Source: Streptomyces xanthochromogenes (GTDB lineage Bacteria > Actinomycetota > Actinomycetes > Streptomycetales > Streptomycetaceae). From it: a DNA stretch of 64,000 nt. Both the position numbers and the translations under genes were made by a program. Under the pieces are notes generated by a model. The model did not search any database, was not told where the DNA came from, and saw nothing but the letters and a program-made list of their open reading frames with translations. The stretch covers positions 434,001 to 498,000 of the forward strand of contig NZ_BMUZ01000003.1 in the NCBI RefSeq assembly GCF_014650455.1. Direction: 5' to 3'. Positions within the stretch are counted from its first letter, which is position 1. Every line of letters begins with the position of its first letter. Positions 17,015-24,919 of this stretch are shown here, piece after piece.

Positions 17015-17048
17015 ACCCTACCCCCAATGAAATGATTGGGGGTAGGGT
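17015..17048. promoter_or_regulatory. Inverted repeat between ArsR and MFS genes, probable operator
   Basis: ACCCTACCCCCAAT and ATTGGGGGTAGGGT form perfect 14-bp arms with a 6-nt spacer. It lies 34 bp upstream of the regulator start and 37 bp upstream of the MFS start, so one bound dimer or tetramer could control both promoters. The AATGAAATGATT core is the only AT-rich patch here. Confidence 0.6.
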
Positions 17049-17084
17049 GCGGTCGGTCCGGTAACGGCATGGCGGGGGCGGCGC

Positions 17085-18368
17085 ATGGGCTGGGGCACAC
17101 TCAGGGTTCTTCGGGACCGCAACGCGGGCTTGTATCTGGGCGGGGTGATCGTCTCCGGGTTCGGCGATTCGGCGATGCTGCTCGCCGCGGGGATCTGGGT
17201 GAAGACGCTCACCGGCTCCAACAGCCTGGCCGCGCTCGTCGGGTTCTGCCTCTGGCTGCCGTCCTTCGCGGGACCCGCGATCGGCACCCTGGCCGACCGG
17301 CTGCGCCGCCGCCCGCTCCTGGTGTTCACCAGCCTCGCGCTCGCGGCCGTGACGACCGCTCCGCTCGCCGTGGAATCCCGTGGGGACATCTGGGTGCTGT
17401 TCGCCGTGCTCACCCTGGTCGGGACGGGCGGAGTGCTCACGGACGCGGCGGAAACGGCGTTGGTCAGCGGCGCCGTCCCGAGCGAATTGCGCGGGGACTT
17501 CAACGGGTTGGTCCGCACCGCGATCGAAAGCATGAAGCTGGTCGCTCCGCTCGCCGGTGCCGGTTTGTTCACCGTATGGGGAGGATCGGCGGTGGCACTG
17601 CTGGACGCGGTGACCTTCGCGCTGGCGGCAGTGGCCTTCGGCCTGCTCCGGGTCCGTGAACCGTGTTCCGGAGCCCGCCACCGACGGGCGTGGACCGCCG
17701 AGACCGCCGAGGGAGCACGGTACTTGTGGCGGCACCCGGCGCTTCGGCCGCTGGTCCTCGCCGGAGGGACCGCCATGGTGCTGTCCAGCCTGAGCAGCAC
17801 GGCCACGTACGCCATGCTCGACGTCGGACTCCACCGGCCCCCGGCTTTCGCCGGCGCGCTCACCGCGCTGCAAGGGGCCGGGTCGATGGCCGGCGGACTG
17901 GCAGCGGGCGCGCTGATGCGCCGGATGCCCGAGCGCACCTTCGCGGCCGCCGGGCTGGCCCTCTTCGCCCTCGGCGTGCTGGCACGGGCCATTCCCTGGC
18001 TACCGGCCGTGCTCGCGGGCAGCCTGGCGATCGGAGTCGGCCTGCCCTGCCCACTGGTCGCGGCACTCACCGCGGTCCAACGCGAGACTCCGGACGAACT
18101 GCTCGGCCGAGTCGGCGCCACCGCCAACACCCTGCTGTACGCGCCCACGGGAATCGCCCTGCTCGTCGGAGCGGGAACAGTGGCCGGCCTCGACTACCGG
18201 GTGCAGACCGTCACCGCCGGTGGGCTCGGCCTGGCGGCGGCCGTCGCCCTCTTCGGCGCCGGCCGCACCCCACGCCCACTTGTCGCGTCCCCCCGCGTCG
18301 CACCACCCCCCTCGGCTCGTGACGCCCCGCGGCCGACGCCGCCCGATGTGAGGCATTCCGAGAGCTGA
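17085..18368 (+). CDS. MFS transporter
   Basis: A 427-residue major facilitator with about 12 membrane segments. The first helix (NAGLYLGGVIVSGFGDSAML) and the loop-2/3 motif GTLADRLRRRPLLV (motif A, residues about 62-75) are typical of the MFS_3/enterobactin-exporter-like group. A second half begins near residue 215 (HPALRPLVLAGGTAMVLSSL). The divergent ArsR-type regulator and shared operator indicate substrate-induced export, probably of a toxic compound or metabolite. The substrate is unknown. Confidence 0.87.
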   Translation: MGWGTLRVLRDRNAGLYLGGVIVSGFGDSAMLLAAGIWVKTLTGSNSLAALVGFCLWLPSFAGPAIGTLADRLRRRPLLVFTSLALAAVTTAPLAVESRGDIWVLFAVLTLVGTGGVLTDAAETALVSGAVPSELRGDFNGLVRTAIESMKLVAPLAGAGLFTVWGGSAVALLDAVTFALAAVAFGLLRVREPCSGARHRRAWTAETAEGARYLWRHPALRPLVLAGGTAMVLSSLSSTATYAMLDVGLHRPPAFAGALTALQGAGSMAGGLAAGALMRRMPERTFAAAGLALFALGVLARAIPWLPAVLAGSLAIGVGLPCPLVAALTAVQRETPDELLGRVGATANTLLYAPTGIALLVGAGTVAGLDYRVQTVTAGGLGLAAAVALFGAGRTPRPLVASPRVAPPPSARDAPRPTPPDVRHSES

Positions 18369-18482
18369 CCGCGAACTGAATGCCCGTCAGGACCCCTTTG
18401 CCGTAAGGCATTTCGGGGCGTCCCCACGCCGGATCACTTTGGTTGGGGGCAGGTCGGCCGGTGGCACTGTCGGCTGCGCCGA

Positions 18483-18929
18483 TCACAGAGCAGGGCTCGG
18501 ACCGCCGGGCCGGAACCGCTCCACCCCTACGATGTGCCGCACCTTGACGGGACGCACGACCACCGCGACCCGCTCCTCCCCCGGCATGGTCCACTCGAAG
18601 CGTTCGCTGCCCAGGTACTTGCGGGCCAGGCCGTCCATCCGGTCGTGCGCCTCCTGACCGGTGATGAAGCGGGCCACCACACCACTGATCTGCACGCGGT
18701 CGAACGGGTCGGTGACGTCCGCGTGCGAGAGGTAGACACGGGGATCGCGGCGCAGGTTCTCCTCCTTCACCCGGCCCACCGAGGTGTTGAACGTCAGCTC
18801 TCCCTCACCTTCCAGATCCACCCACATCGGACTGACCTGCGGTGCTCCGTCGGCGAACACGGTTCCGACGTACCAGATGTTGGGGGCCTGCAGCCGGGCA
18901 CGGACAGCGTCGTCGAATGTCACAGTCAT
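18483..18929 (-). CDS. Pyridoxamine-5'-phosphate-oxidase-like (PPOX-fold) protein
   Basis: A 148-residue split-barrel flavin/F420-binding protein. Signature segments are WYVGTVFADGAPQVSPMWVD (strands 2-3) and LTFNTSVGRVKEENLRRDPR, then VYLSHAD. The WVD/N-T-S-x-x-R-K pattern is common in F420-dependent reductases of the FDOR-B group in actinobacteria. The C-terminal VRPVKVRHIVGVERF fits the last strand. Probable role: F420- or FMN-dependent reduction. The cofactor cannot be fixed from sequence alone. It is monocistronic. Confidence 0.78.
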   Translation of the reverse strand: MTVTFDDAVRARLQAPNIWYVGTVFADGAPQVSPMWVDLEGEGELTFNTSVGRVKEENLRRDPRVYLSHADVTDPFDRVQISGVVARFITGQEAHDRMDGLARKYLGSERFEWTMPGEERVAVVVRPVKVRHIVGVERFRPGGPSPAL

Positions 18930-19029
18930 CCAGGGAGGCTACCCACCATGATCGACGGGAAAGCCGGGCCGGGGCCACCGGCTGGAGAGCCCACCCCAAG
19001 GCGCAGTACGACGGTGGGCCGGGTGTGCG

Positions 19030-19419
19030 TCAGGAACGGGTGTCACCGCTCAGGACCCACAGATGGCCGAACGGGTCCTTCACCCGGCCCTGCCGCTTGC
19101 CGTAGGGGCGGTCCTCGATCGGGATGACGATCTCGCTGCCGAGCTGGGCCATCCGGTCCGCCGTGGCCGCCGGGTCGGGCAGGTCGATCTGGAGGAGCAC
19201 GGGGGATCCGCCCACGGACAGCGGGTCGCACCATCCCCACTCCTCGACGCTCTGCGCCAGTGCGAAGGTGGCCGCCCCCAGGGAAATCTCGGCGTGCATC
19301 ACGAGCCCCTGGTCATCGGCCACCCGCTCGGTCAGCGAAGCGCCCAGGGCCTTGGTGTAGAAGTCGATCGCGGCGTCGGCGTCGGAGACGAGCAGCTTGG
19401 GCTGGAGTTCATTGGTCAT
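19030..19419 (-). CDS. VOC-family protein (PhnB-like glyoxalase fold)
   Basis: A 129-residue VOC protein: LQPKLLVSDADAAIDFYTKA is strand 1 and helix 1, and QGRVKDPFGHLWVLS is the C-terminal metal/substrate strand with the D-P-F-G-H signature of PhnB/YdcE-type members. ATG 19419 overlaps the 3' end of the upstream AraC-type gene by 11 bp, so the two are co-translated and the regulator probably controls it. The function may be resistance or a small-molecule isomerase; undetermined. Confidence 0.8.
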   Translation of the reverse strand: MTNELQPKLLVSDADAAIDFYTKALGASLTERVADDQGLVMHAEISLGAATFALAQSVEEWGWCDPLSVGGSPVLLQIDLPDPAATADRMAQLGSEIVIPIEDRPYGKRQGRVKDPFGHLWVLSGDTRS

Positions 19420-20230
19420 GACTCGATGGTCGCGAGCGAGCACCGCTTTCGCCTTGTAGATTTCGGCCTTCCTCCGCGAGCCAGGCAGTCGGCGTGGTCC
19501 GCATCAGGTCCTGGAAGTCGCGCACCAGGTGGCTCTGATCGTGGTAAGCGCTTTCGGCCGCGATCTCCGCCCAGGAACCGGCCCCCTCCCCCGCACGGCG
19601 AAGGGTGGCCGTGAGCCGGGCAACGCGTGAGGCGAACTTCGGGCTGATCCCCACCGCGCTCCCCATCACCTGCCGCAGGCGACGCGGGCTGAGGTGAACC
19701 TGTCGGGCCACGTCTTCGACCGGTACCTGCCCGTGGCCGCCGCGGATGACCCTGAGCGCCTCCACCGCATACGGGGAGACATCGGGCCGGCCGGCCCGTG
19801 CCAGGTGGTCGAGGAGCCGGTGACGCATGAGCACGACCCGCTGGTCGGCCGGCAGGTCCGCCAGCTCCTCGCTCAGGAGGCCCAGCCACGGCAGGAGCTC
19901 GTTGGCGTCGAGGCCGCCCGCGTCCACTTCGTTGAGGGGGACGCCGGTCAGCCGTTGGGTCGCCGCGGGTGAAAGTTCGACGTACACCATCGGCTGGTCG
20001 GGACGCAGGGTGAGGGAGGGGGTACCGGTACCAGGCCGCATCATGCCGGTGACCACGGCCTGCACGCGCCGGGCGTGGTCTCCGTAGCGGACGTCGATGG
20101 GGGTCCCGAGGCTCACGACGAGACGGCAGGACAGGACGGGGAGTGCCCGGTGCAGCCGAGGGGGGCCGGTGTGCTCACTTACGGCGACCACGCCGATCCC
20201 AGCGGCCTCGCATACCTGGCTCAACTCCAC
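19409..20230 (-). CDS. AraC-family transcriptional regulator
   Basis: A 273-residue regulator with a cupin-like N-terminal half (residues about 1-160) and a C-terminal pair of helix-turn-helix units (PVEDVARQVHLSPRRLRQVM, then WAEIAAESAYHDQSHLVRDF and RTTPTAWLAEE). YHDQSHLVRDF is the standard AraC second-helix signature. It overlaps the following VOC gene by 11 bp. The start region contains no strong ribosome site; the in-frame start at 20230 is the earliest candidate. Confidence 0.85.
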   Translation of the reverse strand: MELSQVCEAAGIGVVAVSEHTGPPRLHRALPVLSCRLVVSLGTPIDVRYGDHARRVQAVVTGMMRPGTGTPSLTLRPDQPMVYVELSPAATQRLTGVPLNEVDAGGLDANELLPWLGLLSEELADLPADQRVVLMRHRLLDHLARAGRPDVSPYAVEALRVIRGGHGQVPVEDVARQVHLSPRRLRQVMGSAVGISPKFASRVARLTATLRRAGEGAGSWAEIAAESAYHDQSHLVRDFQDLMRTTPTAWLAEEGRNLQGESGARSRPSSHDQ

Positions 20231-20552
20231 AGAGCCAGTGTCTCACCGGTGCCGGTCCCCCGCCGGAGATCGGCCGGTCCGCGGCTTCAACGGTCGGCTC
20301 GGGAATCCCCCTGCCTTGCGACTCCGCCGGTCCCGAACCGGCGCCGGAGGCGGACAACCGGTGAGAGGCAGCCGACGCCCCGACCGATGGCCCGGCGCGG
20401 CGGGCCCCGACGCGCACGCCCCACGGAGCCGGATGCGCCCAGACAGGCTCGGCGGGGGGCAGGGCGCGACTCGACCTGGACGGTGGCCCGCGCTGCTTCC
20501 AAGGCGGCAACAATGCCGAGAAGCAAGGGAGTTGAAGACTTGGGGGGCCGGA
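20231..20552. other. Intergenic region between divergent AraC and VOC genes
   Basis: About 320 bp of high-GC sequence. Open frames on both strands lack conserved motifs. It must hold the promoters of the AraC-type gene (leftward) and the two-module VOC gene (rightward), but no clear -35/-10 pair or palindrome stands out. Confidence 0.4.
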
Positions 20553-21146
20553 ATGCTGACGGGGATCGTGATCGACGCGCTGGATGTCGCGCGCATGGAA
20601 CGCTTCTGGCAGGAGGCTACTCAGGGCCGGACGAACGGCCTCCGACTTCGGTGCGTCCCGACCTCCACACCCAAGCCGACGTTGAAGAACCGGGTTCACC
20701 TCGACTTGGCCGGCGGACCGGACTGGGAGGCCGAGGTGGCCCGCCTCATCAACCTCGGCGCGAGGCGGGCCGACATCGGCCAGGGAGACGTCCCTTGGGA
20801 CGTACTGGCCGACCCGGAAGGCAATGAGCTGTGTGTGCTGCGCCCCGGTCATCCCGGCGTTCGCGCCGACTCGGGGCTCGTGGCCATCTGCCTCGACGTC
20901 GCGGAGGAGGACGGCTACGCGCAGTCGGCCTTCTGGCAGGCACAGGCGGACTGGCGCGCCGTCGAGGCCCTTCCCGGGGGCACCCGGCTGCGCCGGAAAT
21001 CCACCAGTGCGGTCTCCCTCGTGATGGGCCCGCCGGCGGCCCCGAAAGCGGAACGGAACCGCCTGCGCCTGGAGGTCACGCGCCCCGGCGGGAAGCCCGG
21101 TGAGTACCGCGACCCCGGCGGCAATGAGTTCCACATCCGGCGCTGA
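20553..21146 (+). CDS. Two-module VOC-family protein
   Basis: A 197-residue protein with two glyoxalase_6-type modules. The first is MLTGIVIDALDVARMERFWQ through DVLADPEGNELCVL. The second is GLVAICLDVAEEDGYAQSAF through YRDPGGNEFHIRR. Each ends in the D-P-x-G-N-E strand characteristic of the family. The N-terminal stretch LKNRVHLDL carries the His that often acts as ligand. ATG 20553 is at the natural domain start, though the frame is open far upstream and the ribosome site is only a G-rich stretch. Function unknown. Confidence 0.8.
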   Translation: MLTGIVIDALDVARMERFWQEATQGRTNGLRLRCVPTSTPKPTLKNRVHLDLAGGPDWEAEVARLINLGARRADIGQGDVPWDVLADPEGNELCVLRPGHPGVRADSGLVAICLDVAEEDGYAQSAFWQAQADWRAVEALPGGTRLRRKSTSAVSLVMGPPAAPKAERNRLRLEVTRPGGKPGEYRDPGGNEFHIRR

Positions 21147-21201
21147 CAACGCATCAGGCGCGGCACCCCTGAGCGAGCAGGGACGGCGACCAACCCAGGA
21201 C

Positions 21202-21215
21202 GTGACCCGTGTCAC
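21202..21215. promoter_or_regulatory. Crp-type palindrome
   Basis: GTGACCCGTGTCAC has the GTGA-N6-TCAC arrangement recognised by Crp/Fnr-family regulators, including Streptomyces Crp. It lies 74 bp upstream of the next start codon, a normal distance for activation. It is a single site judged by eye only. Confidence 0.35.
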
Positions 21216-21288
21216 ATGAAGACCGGAGGGTACCCGGCCGTCGTGGGCGTGCGGAAGGCATGCCCCTGATGGGCCGGGAGGGGACCAA

Positions 21289-21873
21289 ATGACTGGCCGG
21301 GAAGCGGACTTGAAGTCACAGCGGCGGTGGACCGACAAGTGGTGGGTCGTGGGGTTGTGGGCGCTGGTCGTCGGCGTCGCGATACGCCTGCTCTTCCGCG
21401 GGCTCGCCGACTGGGTGGCCATCGTGGCAGCTTCCGCGTTCTACGCGATCATCTTCACCGCGATGATGCGTCGCCGCCAGCGGTCGGACGCCCGCGCGAC
21501 AGGGCTGGAGACCGATGACGTACCGGTCCTGGAACGGCGCATCCGCCGCGGAACCGTCCCCGACGACCCCGCTCTGCGTCAGTCCATGCTCCGGCTGGTG
21601 CGGCGGCGCCTGAAGCTGATGCACAGCAAAGTGAAGTGGGTCTTCCCTGCCATGCTGGCGGTGTTCGTCGGTCTTGGCGTGTTGTTCCTGGTCCACGGTG
21701 GCGTCGTGGCAGGCGTCGTATCGATGCTGTGCGGTGCCGGATTCGTCGGTGGAATGTGGTGGATGCGCCGAACCAACATCGGCCGCTACCAGCGGATGGA
21801 GCGTCAACTGACGCAGCGCCCGGAGTCCCGTGCCGCCACGAGCCCGCAGCGGGACCGCGAGCAAGCAGCCTGA
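21289..21873 (+). CDS. Membrane protein, function unknown
   Basis: A 194-residue protein with two pairs of hydrophobic segments (about 20-40 and 42-62, then 110-130 and 133-150). They are separated by a charged cytoplasmic-looking region containing GTVPDDPALRQSMLRLVRRR. The tail is basic and Gln/Arg-rich. The layout resembles small actinobacterial membrane proteins in which the soluble loop is duplicated between membrane hairpins. There is no catalytic motif. A GGGAGGGG site precedes ATG 21289. Confidence 0.65.
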   Translation: MTGREADLKSQRRWTDKWWVVGLWALVVGVAIRLLFRGLADWVAIVAASAFYAIIFTAMMRRRQRSDARATGLETDDVPVLERRIRRGTVPDDPALRQSMLRLVRRRLKLMHSKVKWVFPAMLAVFVGLGVLFLVHGGVVAGVVSMLCGAGFVGGMWWMRRTNIGRYQRMERQLTQRPESRAATSPQRDREQAA

Positions 21874-22078
21874 AGGGCGGGTTCACTGTCGGCCGGTACC
21901 GGGCGACGCGACAGAGCATGGGCGGGCGGATCGCGATATCGCCCGCCCTCGCCGCGTACCGTCGAGTCCCCGCGTACGGTCAAGTCGCCTGCTGCGCCCC
22001 GCCGTCACTCCTGCAAGCTCGACCGCCGCACCACCCGCCGGCCGTCATCGTTGCCATCGTCGGAACAGGAGCACGTCC

Positions 22079-22684
22079 ATGCGTCTCTACGCCCAGACCC
22101 CGGCTCGTCGGAGCCGTCAGCTGATCGCGGATTTGATCGCCGCTCTCCTGATCGCGATCACGGTCAAGTTCGCCCTGGCCGTCCGCGACGCGATCCTGAC
22201 GCTGGCCGAGCCCGGGCGCAAGGCGCAGAGCGCGGGTGACAGCCTCGCGGCCAATCTCGGAGACGCCGGCGACGCCGCCTCGAAGGTGCCCTTCGTGGGC
22301 GGCTCGTTGAAGAAGCCGCTCCAGTCCGCCGCCGATGCCGGCACCAGTCTTTCCGACGCCGGACGGTCGCTGCAGGACACCGTGGGGCACATCGCCACGC
22401 TGACCGCCATCGCCCTGATCGTGCTGCCCACCGCCGTGATCCTGGTGCTGTGGCTGATTCCGCGGCTGCTGTGGATGCGGCGCACCGCCACCACCCGGCG
22501 CCTCCTCGATGCCCCTGGCGGTGCCGACCTCCTGGCCCTGCGAGCACTCACCGGCCCGCAGCGGCCGCTGGCCTCGATCCCCACTCCGCCGGGCGGCCTG
22601 GCCGAGGCCTGGCGTCGTGGCGACCCGGACGTCGTCGCCGATCTCTCCGCCCTGACGCTCCGACGCGTCGGCCTTCGACCCTGA
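22079..22684 (+). CDS. Membrane protein, function unknown
   Basis: A 201-residue protein. The first membrane helix is LIADLIAALLIAITVKFALA (about 15-34). A long extracellular-looking amphipathic region follows, rich in AGDSLAANLGDAGDAAS and DAGTSLSDAGRSLQD. The second membrane segment is ATLTAIALIVLPTAVILVLW (about 103-123), then a basic cytoplasmic tail. The repeated GDA/SDAG helices may form a coiled structure. An AGGAG site 7 nt upstream supports ATG 22079. No family was recognised with confidence. Confidence 0.65.
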   Translation: MRLYAQTPARRSRQLIADLIAALLIAITVKFALAVRDAILTLAEPGRKAQSAGDSLAANLGDAGDAASKVPFVGGSLKKPLQSAADAGTSLSDAGRSLQDTVGHIATLTAIALIVLPTAVILVLWLIPRLLWMRRTATTRRLLDAPGGADLLALRALTGPQRPLASIPTPPGGLAEAWRRGDPDVVADLSALTLRRVGLRP

Positions 22685-22791
22685 CCAGGTGGCGAACGAG
22701 CCGAGCTCCGTCCGCTGACAGCCCCGGGCCACGCCAACCGGGCCCGTACGGACACAGCTCGACGGCGCCGCGGCGGGCGGGCTTCGCCGTG

Positions 22792-23310
22792 TCACGGCCT
22801 CGCGCGCCGCTCCTCAAGCTCGTCCAGGAGGCTCGGGTTGACGATCGAGACGATGGCCTCGATGTCCCGTTCGTCCGCGGCCGTCCACAACAGATCGCGC
22901 GCAGCGCGGTACTTCGCCGCAAGCCGGGTCCGCTTGTCCTGTGGCAGCTGGGCCGATCGGTCGGGGTGGCTGTTGTGCGCGTTGTCGGCGATCTTCACGA
23001 GGGTGGCGTTCCGGTCGGCGGTGATGCGCCGGATCTTCTCCTCGTAGGGCACTCCGGCCTGGTTCGTCACGGCCTCGACCACGGACACCACGTGCGGCGG
23101 CACCCGGGTGGCGCGCAGCTGCTCGGCCGTCCAGTCCGTGTCCTCGATGACATCGTGCAGCAGTCCCGCCATGACCAAATCGTCGCCGAACGGCACCAGA
23201 CCGGCGGCAACGGCGCGGACGTGCTCGATGTAGGGAACGCCGACCTTGTCGGTCTGCCCCTCGTGCGCCCGCCTCGCGAACGCCTCGACCTCTGCCACTG
23301 TCTGCATCAC
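22792..23310 (-). CDS. HD-domain phosphohydrolase resembling small alarmone hydrolases
   Basis: A 172-residue HD-type metal hydrolase. The layout matches the hydrolase half of RelA/SpoT and the stand-alone MESH1/SAH enzymes: AHEGQTDKVGVPYIEHVRAV (first His ligand), LLHDVIEDTDW (the HD pair plus ED), and VKIADNAHNS (the distal Asp). The chain length is close to stand-alone (p)ppGpp hydrolases, and no synthetase or TGS domain is present. The likely reaction is 3'-pyrophosphate removal from ppGpp or a related nucleotide, inferred from the family. The start is either of two adjacent ATGs. Confidence 0.75.
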   Translation of the reverse strand: MMQTVAEVEAFARRAHEGQTDKVGVPYIEHVRAVAAGLVPFGDDLVMAGLLHDVIEDTDWTAEQLRATRVPPHVVSVVEAVTNQAGVPYEEKIRRITADRNATLVKIADNAHNSHPDRSAQLPQDKRTRLAAKYRAARDLLWTAADERDIEAIVSIVNPSLLDELEERRARP

Positions 23311-23812
23311 GACTCCTGCACACGGAACTGGAACGGAAATGCCGGGGAACTCGGCACATCGGCAGCGGCCGCAATCACGCCGCCAGGGGCGGGCGGAGAC
23401 ATGTCCGGCGCTTGACCGTGGTCCGTTGGGCGAGCCGCTGCCCCGTCACGCTAGTACACGGTCCTCGCCCGGGAGCCGGGGTGCCCGAGGCGCACAGGAC
23501 GATGCGGCCGACACACCTCCGCGGCCGACCCGCCCCAGGAGAGTGAGGCCGAGCGAACCCGCCGACGCTCCCACCCGTTCCTCATCGACCGTCGGGACAC
23601 GCTAGAGGAATGTCAGGACAAGCGAGAATCGGCCAACTGTGGCTGGCGAATTGGCCGCGCGAGCGTTGACACACGAGGGGACACGGGGATCGGCCGTTCG
23701 TGTGAGGGTAGTGTGTTCGTGGGCCGAACGGATCTCCGTATGGCCCGACTTGACCGCCGTGATGGTAGGTCGTCCCCCGAACTCTCGTAAACGGCCTCCG
23801 AAAGTGGCGCTG
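23311..23812. other. Long intergenic region upstream of the NlpC/P60 gene
   Basis: About 500 bp with no convincing gene. A TTGACA hexamer at 23666-23671 could be a -35 box for the rightward NlpC/P60 gene, but no good -10 follows at 17-18 bp. I looked for a c-di-AMP (ydaO-type) riboswitch, which often precedes actinobacterial cell-wall hydrolase genes, and did not find its conserved blocks. Confidence 0.4.
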
Positions 23813-24913
23813 ATGAACGTGTCGACCGGCGGTAGACAGCTGCGAGGCCGGGCCGCCCTGACTGCCCTTGTCTGCGCGATCACCCTGATGCCCGGGCTGA
23901 GTTACGCGGCTCCGAACGACCCCAAGCCAGGCGACGGCGGGACCCTTGAGCAGATCCGCAGCCAGCTGGACGGCCTCTACCGCGAGGCAGAGGTGGCCAC
24001 GGAGGCGTACGACGCCGCCAACGAGAAGGCGACCGAGCAGTCGAAGCGGCTGACCTCCCTGCAGAGTGACCTCGCCCACACCCAGGGCCGGATGGACGTC
24101 CTGCACGACCTCGCCGGAGCAGCGGCCCGCACGCAGTACCGCGGGGGCTACTTCGGCTCCGCGGGCATCCAGTTGCTGCTCGGCGACCACCCCGAACACG
24201 CGCTCTCCGATGCCGCTCAGGCCGGCCAGGCCAGCCAGAACCTCGTGAACATCTACGAGACCCAGAAGACCGCGCGCACGGAGCTCGACCGGCAGACCGA
24301 GGCGGCCACGAAAAGCCTGAGGGAGCTCAAGAAGACCCTAGAGGACAAGGCCGGGGCGAAGGAGAAGATCCAGAAGAAGATCGCCGACGCCGAGCGCATC
24401 GAGGCGGGGCTGGAGAAGGAACAGGTCAGCGGGCTGGCCCAGTTGGAGAAGAAGCAGGCGGACGAGGCCAAGTCCAAGTGGCCGGGTTCCGGTTCGAACG
24501 GCGGGCCGTCGAACGACAAGGGCGGCGCGGGCGGCGGGCCCTCGGGCGGAACGGCCGTGAGCGGAGCGGCCGGGCAGGCCGTGGCTTTCGCCATGGCCCA
24601 GATAGGCAAGCCGTACGGATGGGGGGACGTGGGGCCCTCGTCGTACGACTGCTCGGGGCTCACCTCCGTAGCATGGGCCCATGCCGGACATCCCATCCCC
24701 CGCACCTCGCAGGCGCAGTGGCAAGGACTGCACCGCGTCAGCCTCTCGTCCGCTCAACCCGGGGACCTGATCATCTACTTCAACGACGCCACACATGTGG
24801 GCATGTACATCGGAGGCGGACAGATCGTCCACGCCCCACGGCCCGGGCGTACGATCACGACCGCGCCGGCCGCGTCCATGCCCATCCTCGGCGTGGTCCG
24901 ACCCGGAGGCTGA
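23813..24913 (+). CDS. Secreted NlpC/P60 peptidoglycan endopeptidase
   Basis: A 366-residue exported hydrolase. The signal peptide ends at SYA near residue 31. A coiled-coil region (about 45-215, Glu/Lys/Ala-rich) is followed by a Gly/Ser-rich linker (about 220-255) and the C-terminal NlpC/P60 domain. The catalytic Cys280 is in SSYDCSG and His328 in ATHVGMYIG, with the third polar residue in the following strand (IVHAP). The domain order is that of the RipA/Cwl-type D,L-endopeptidases that cut peptide stems of peptidoglycan; the coiled coil commonly regulates activity. The start is ATG 23813 or GTG 23804, since the ribosome site is weak for both. Confidence 0.87.
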   Translation: MNVSTGGRQLRGRAALTALVCAITLMPGLSYAAPNDPKPGDGGTLEQIRSQLDGLYREAEVATEAYDAANEKATEQSKRLTSLQSDLAHTQGRMDVLHDLAGAAARTQYRGGYFGSAGIQLLLGDHPEHALSDAAQAGQASQNLVNIYETQKTARTELDRQTEAATKSLRELKKTLEDKAGAKEKIQKKIADAERIEAGLEKEQVSGLAQLEKKQADEAKSKWPGSGSNGGPSNDKGGAGGGPSGGTAVSGAAGQAVAFAMAQIGKPYGWGDVGPSSYDCSGLTSVAWAHAGHPIPRTSQAQWQGLHRVSLSSAQPGDLIIYFNDATHVGMYIGGGQIVHAPRPGRTITTAPAASMPILGVVRPGG

Positions 24914-24919
24914 GCGGAT

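Noticed and set aside
23460..23812. Possible c-di-AMP riboswitch upstream of the NlpC/P60 gene
   Set aside because: The conserved sequence blocks of the ydaO motif are not visible; only a TTGACA hexamer stands out.
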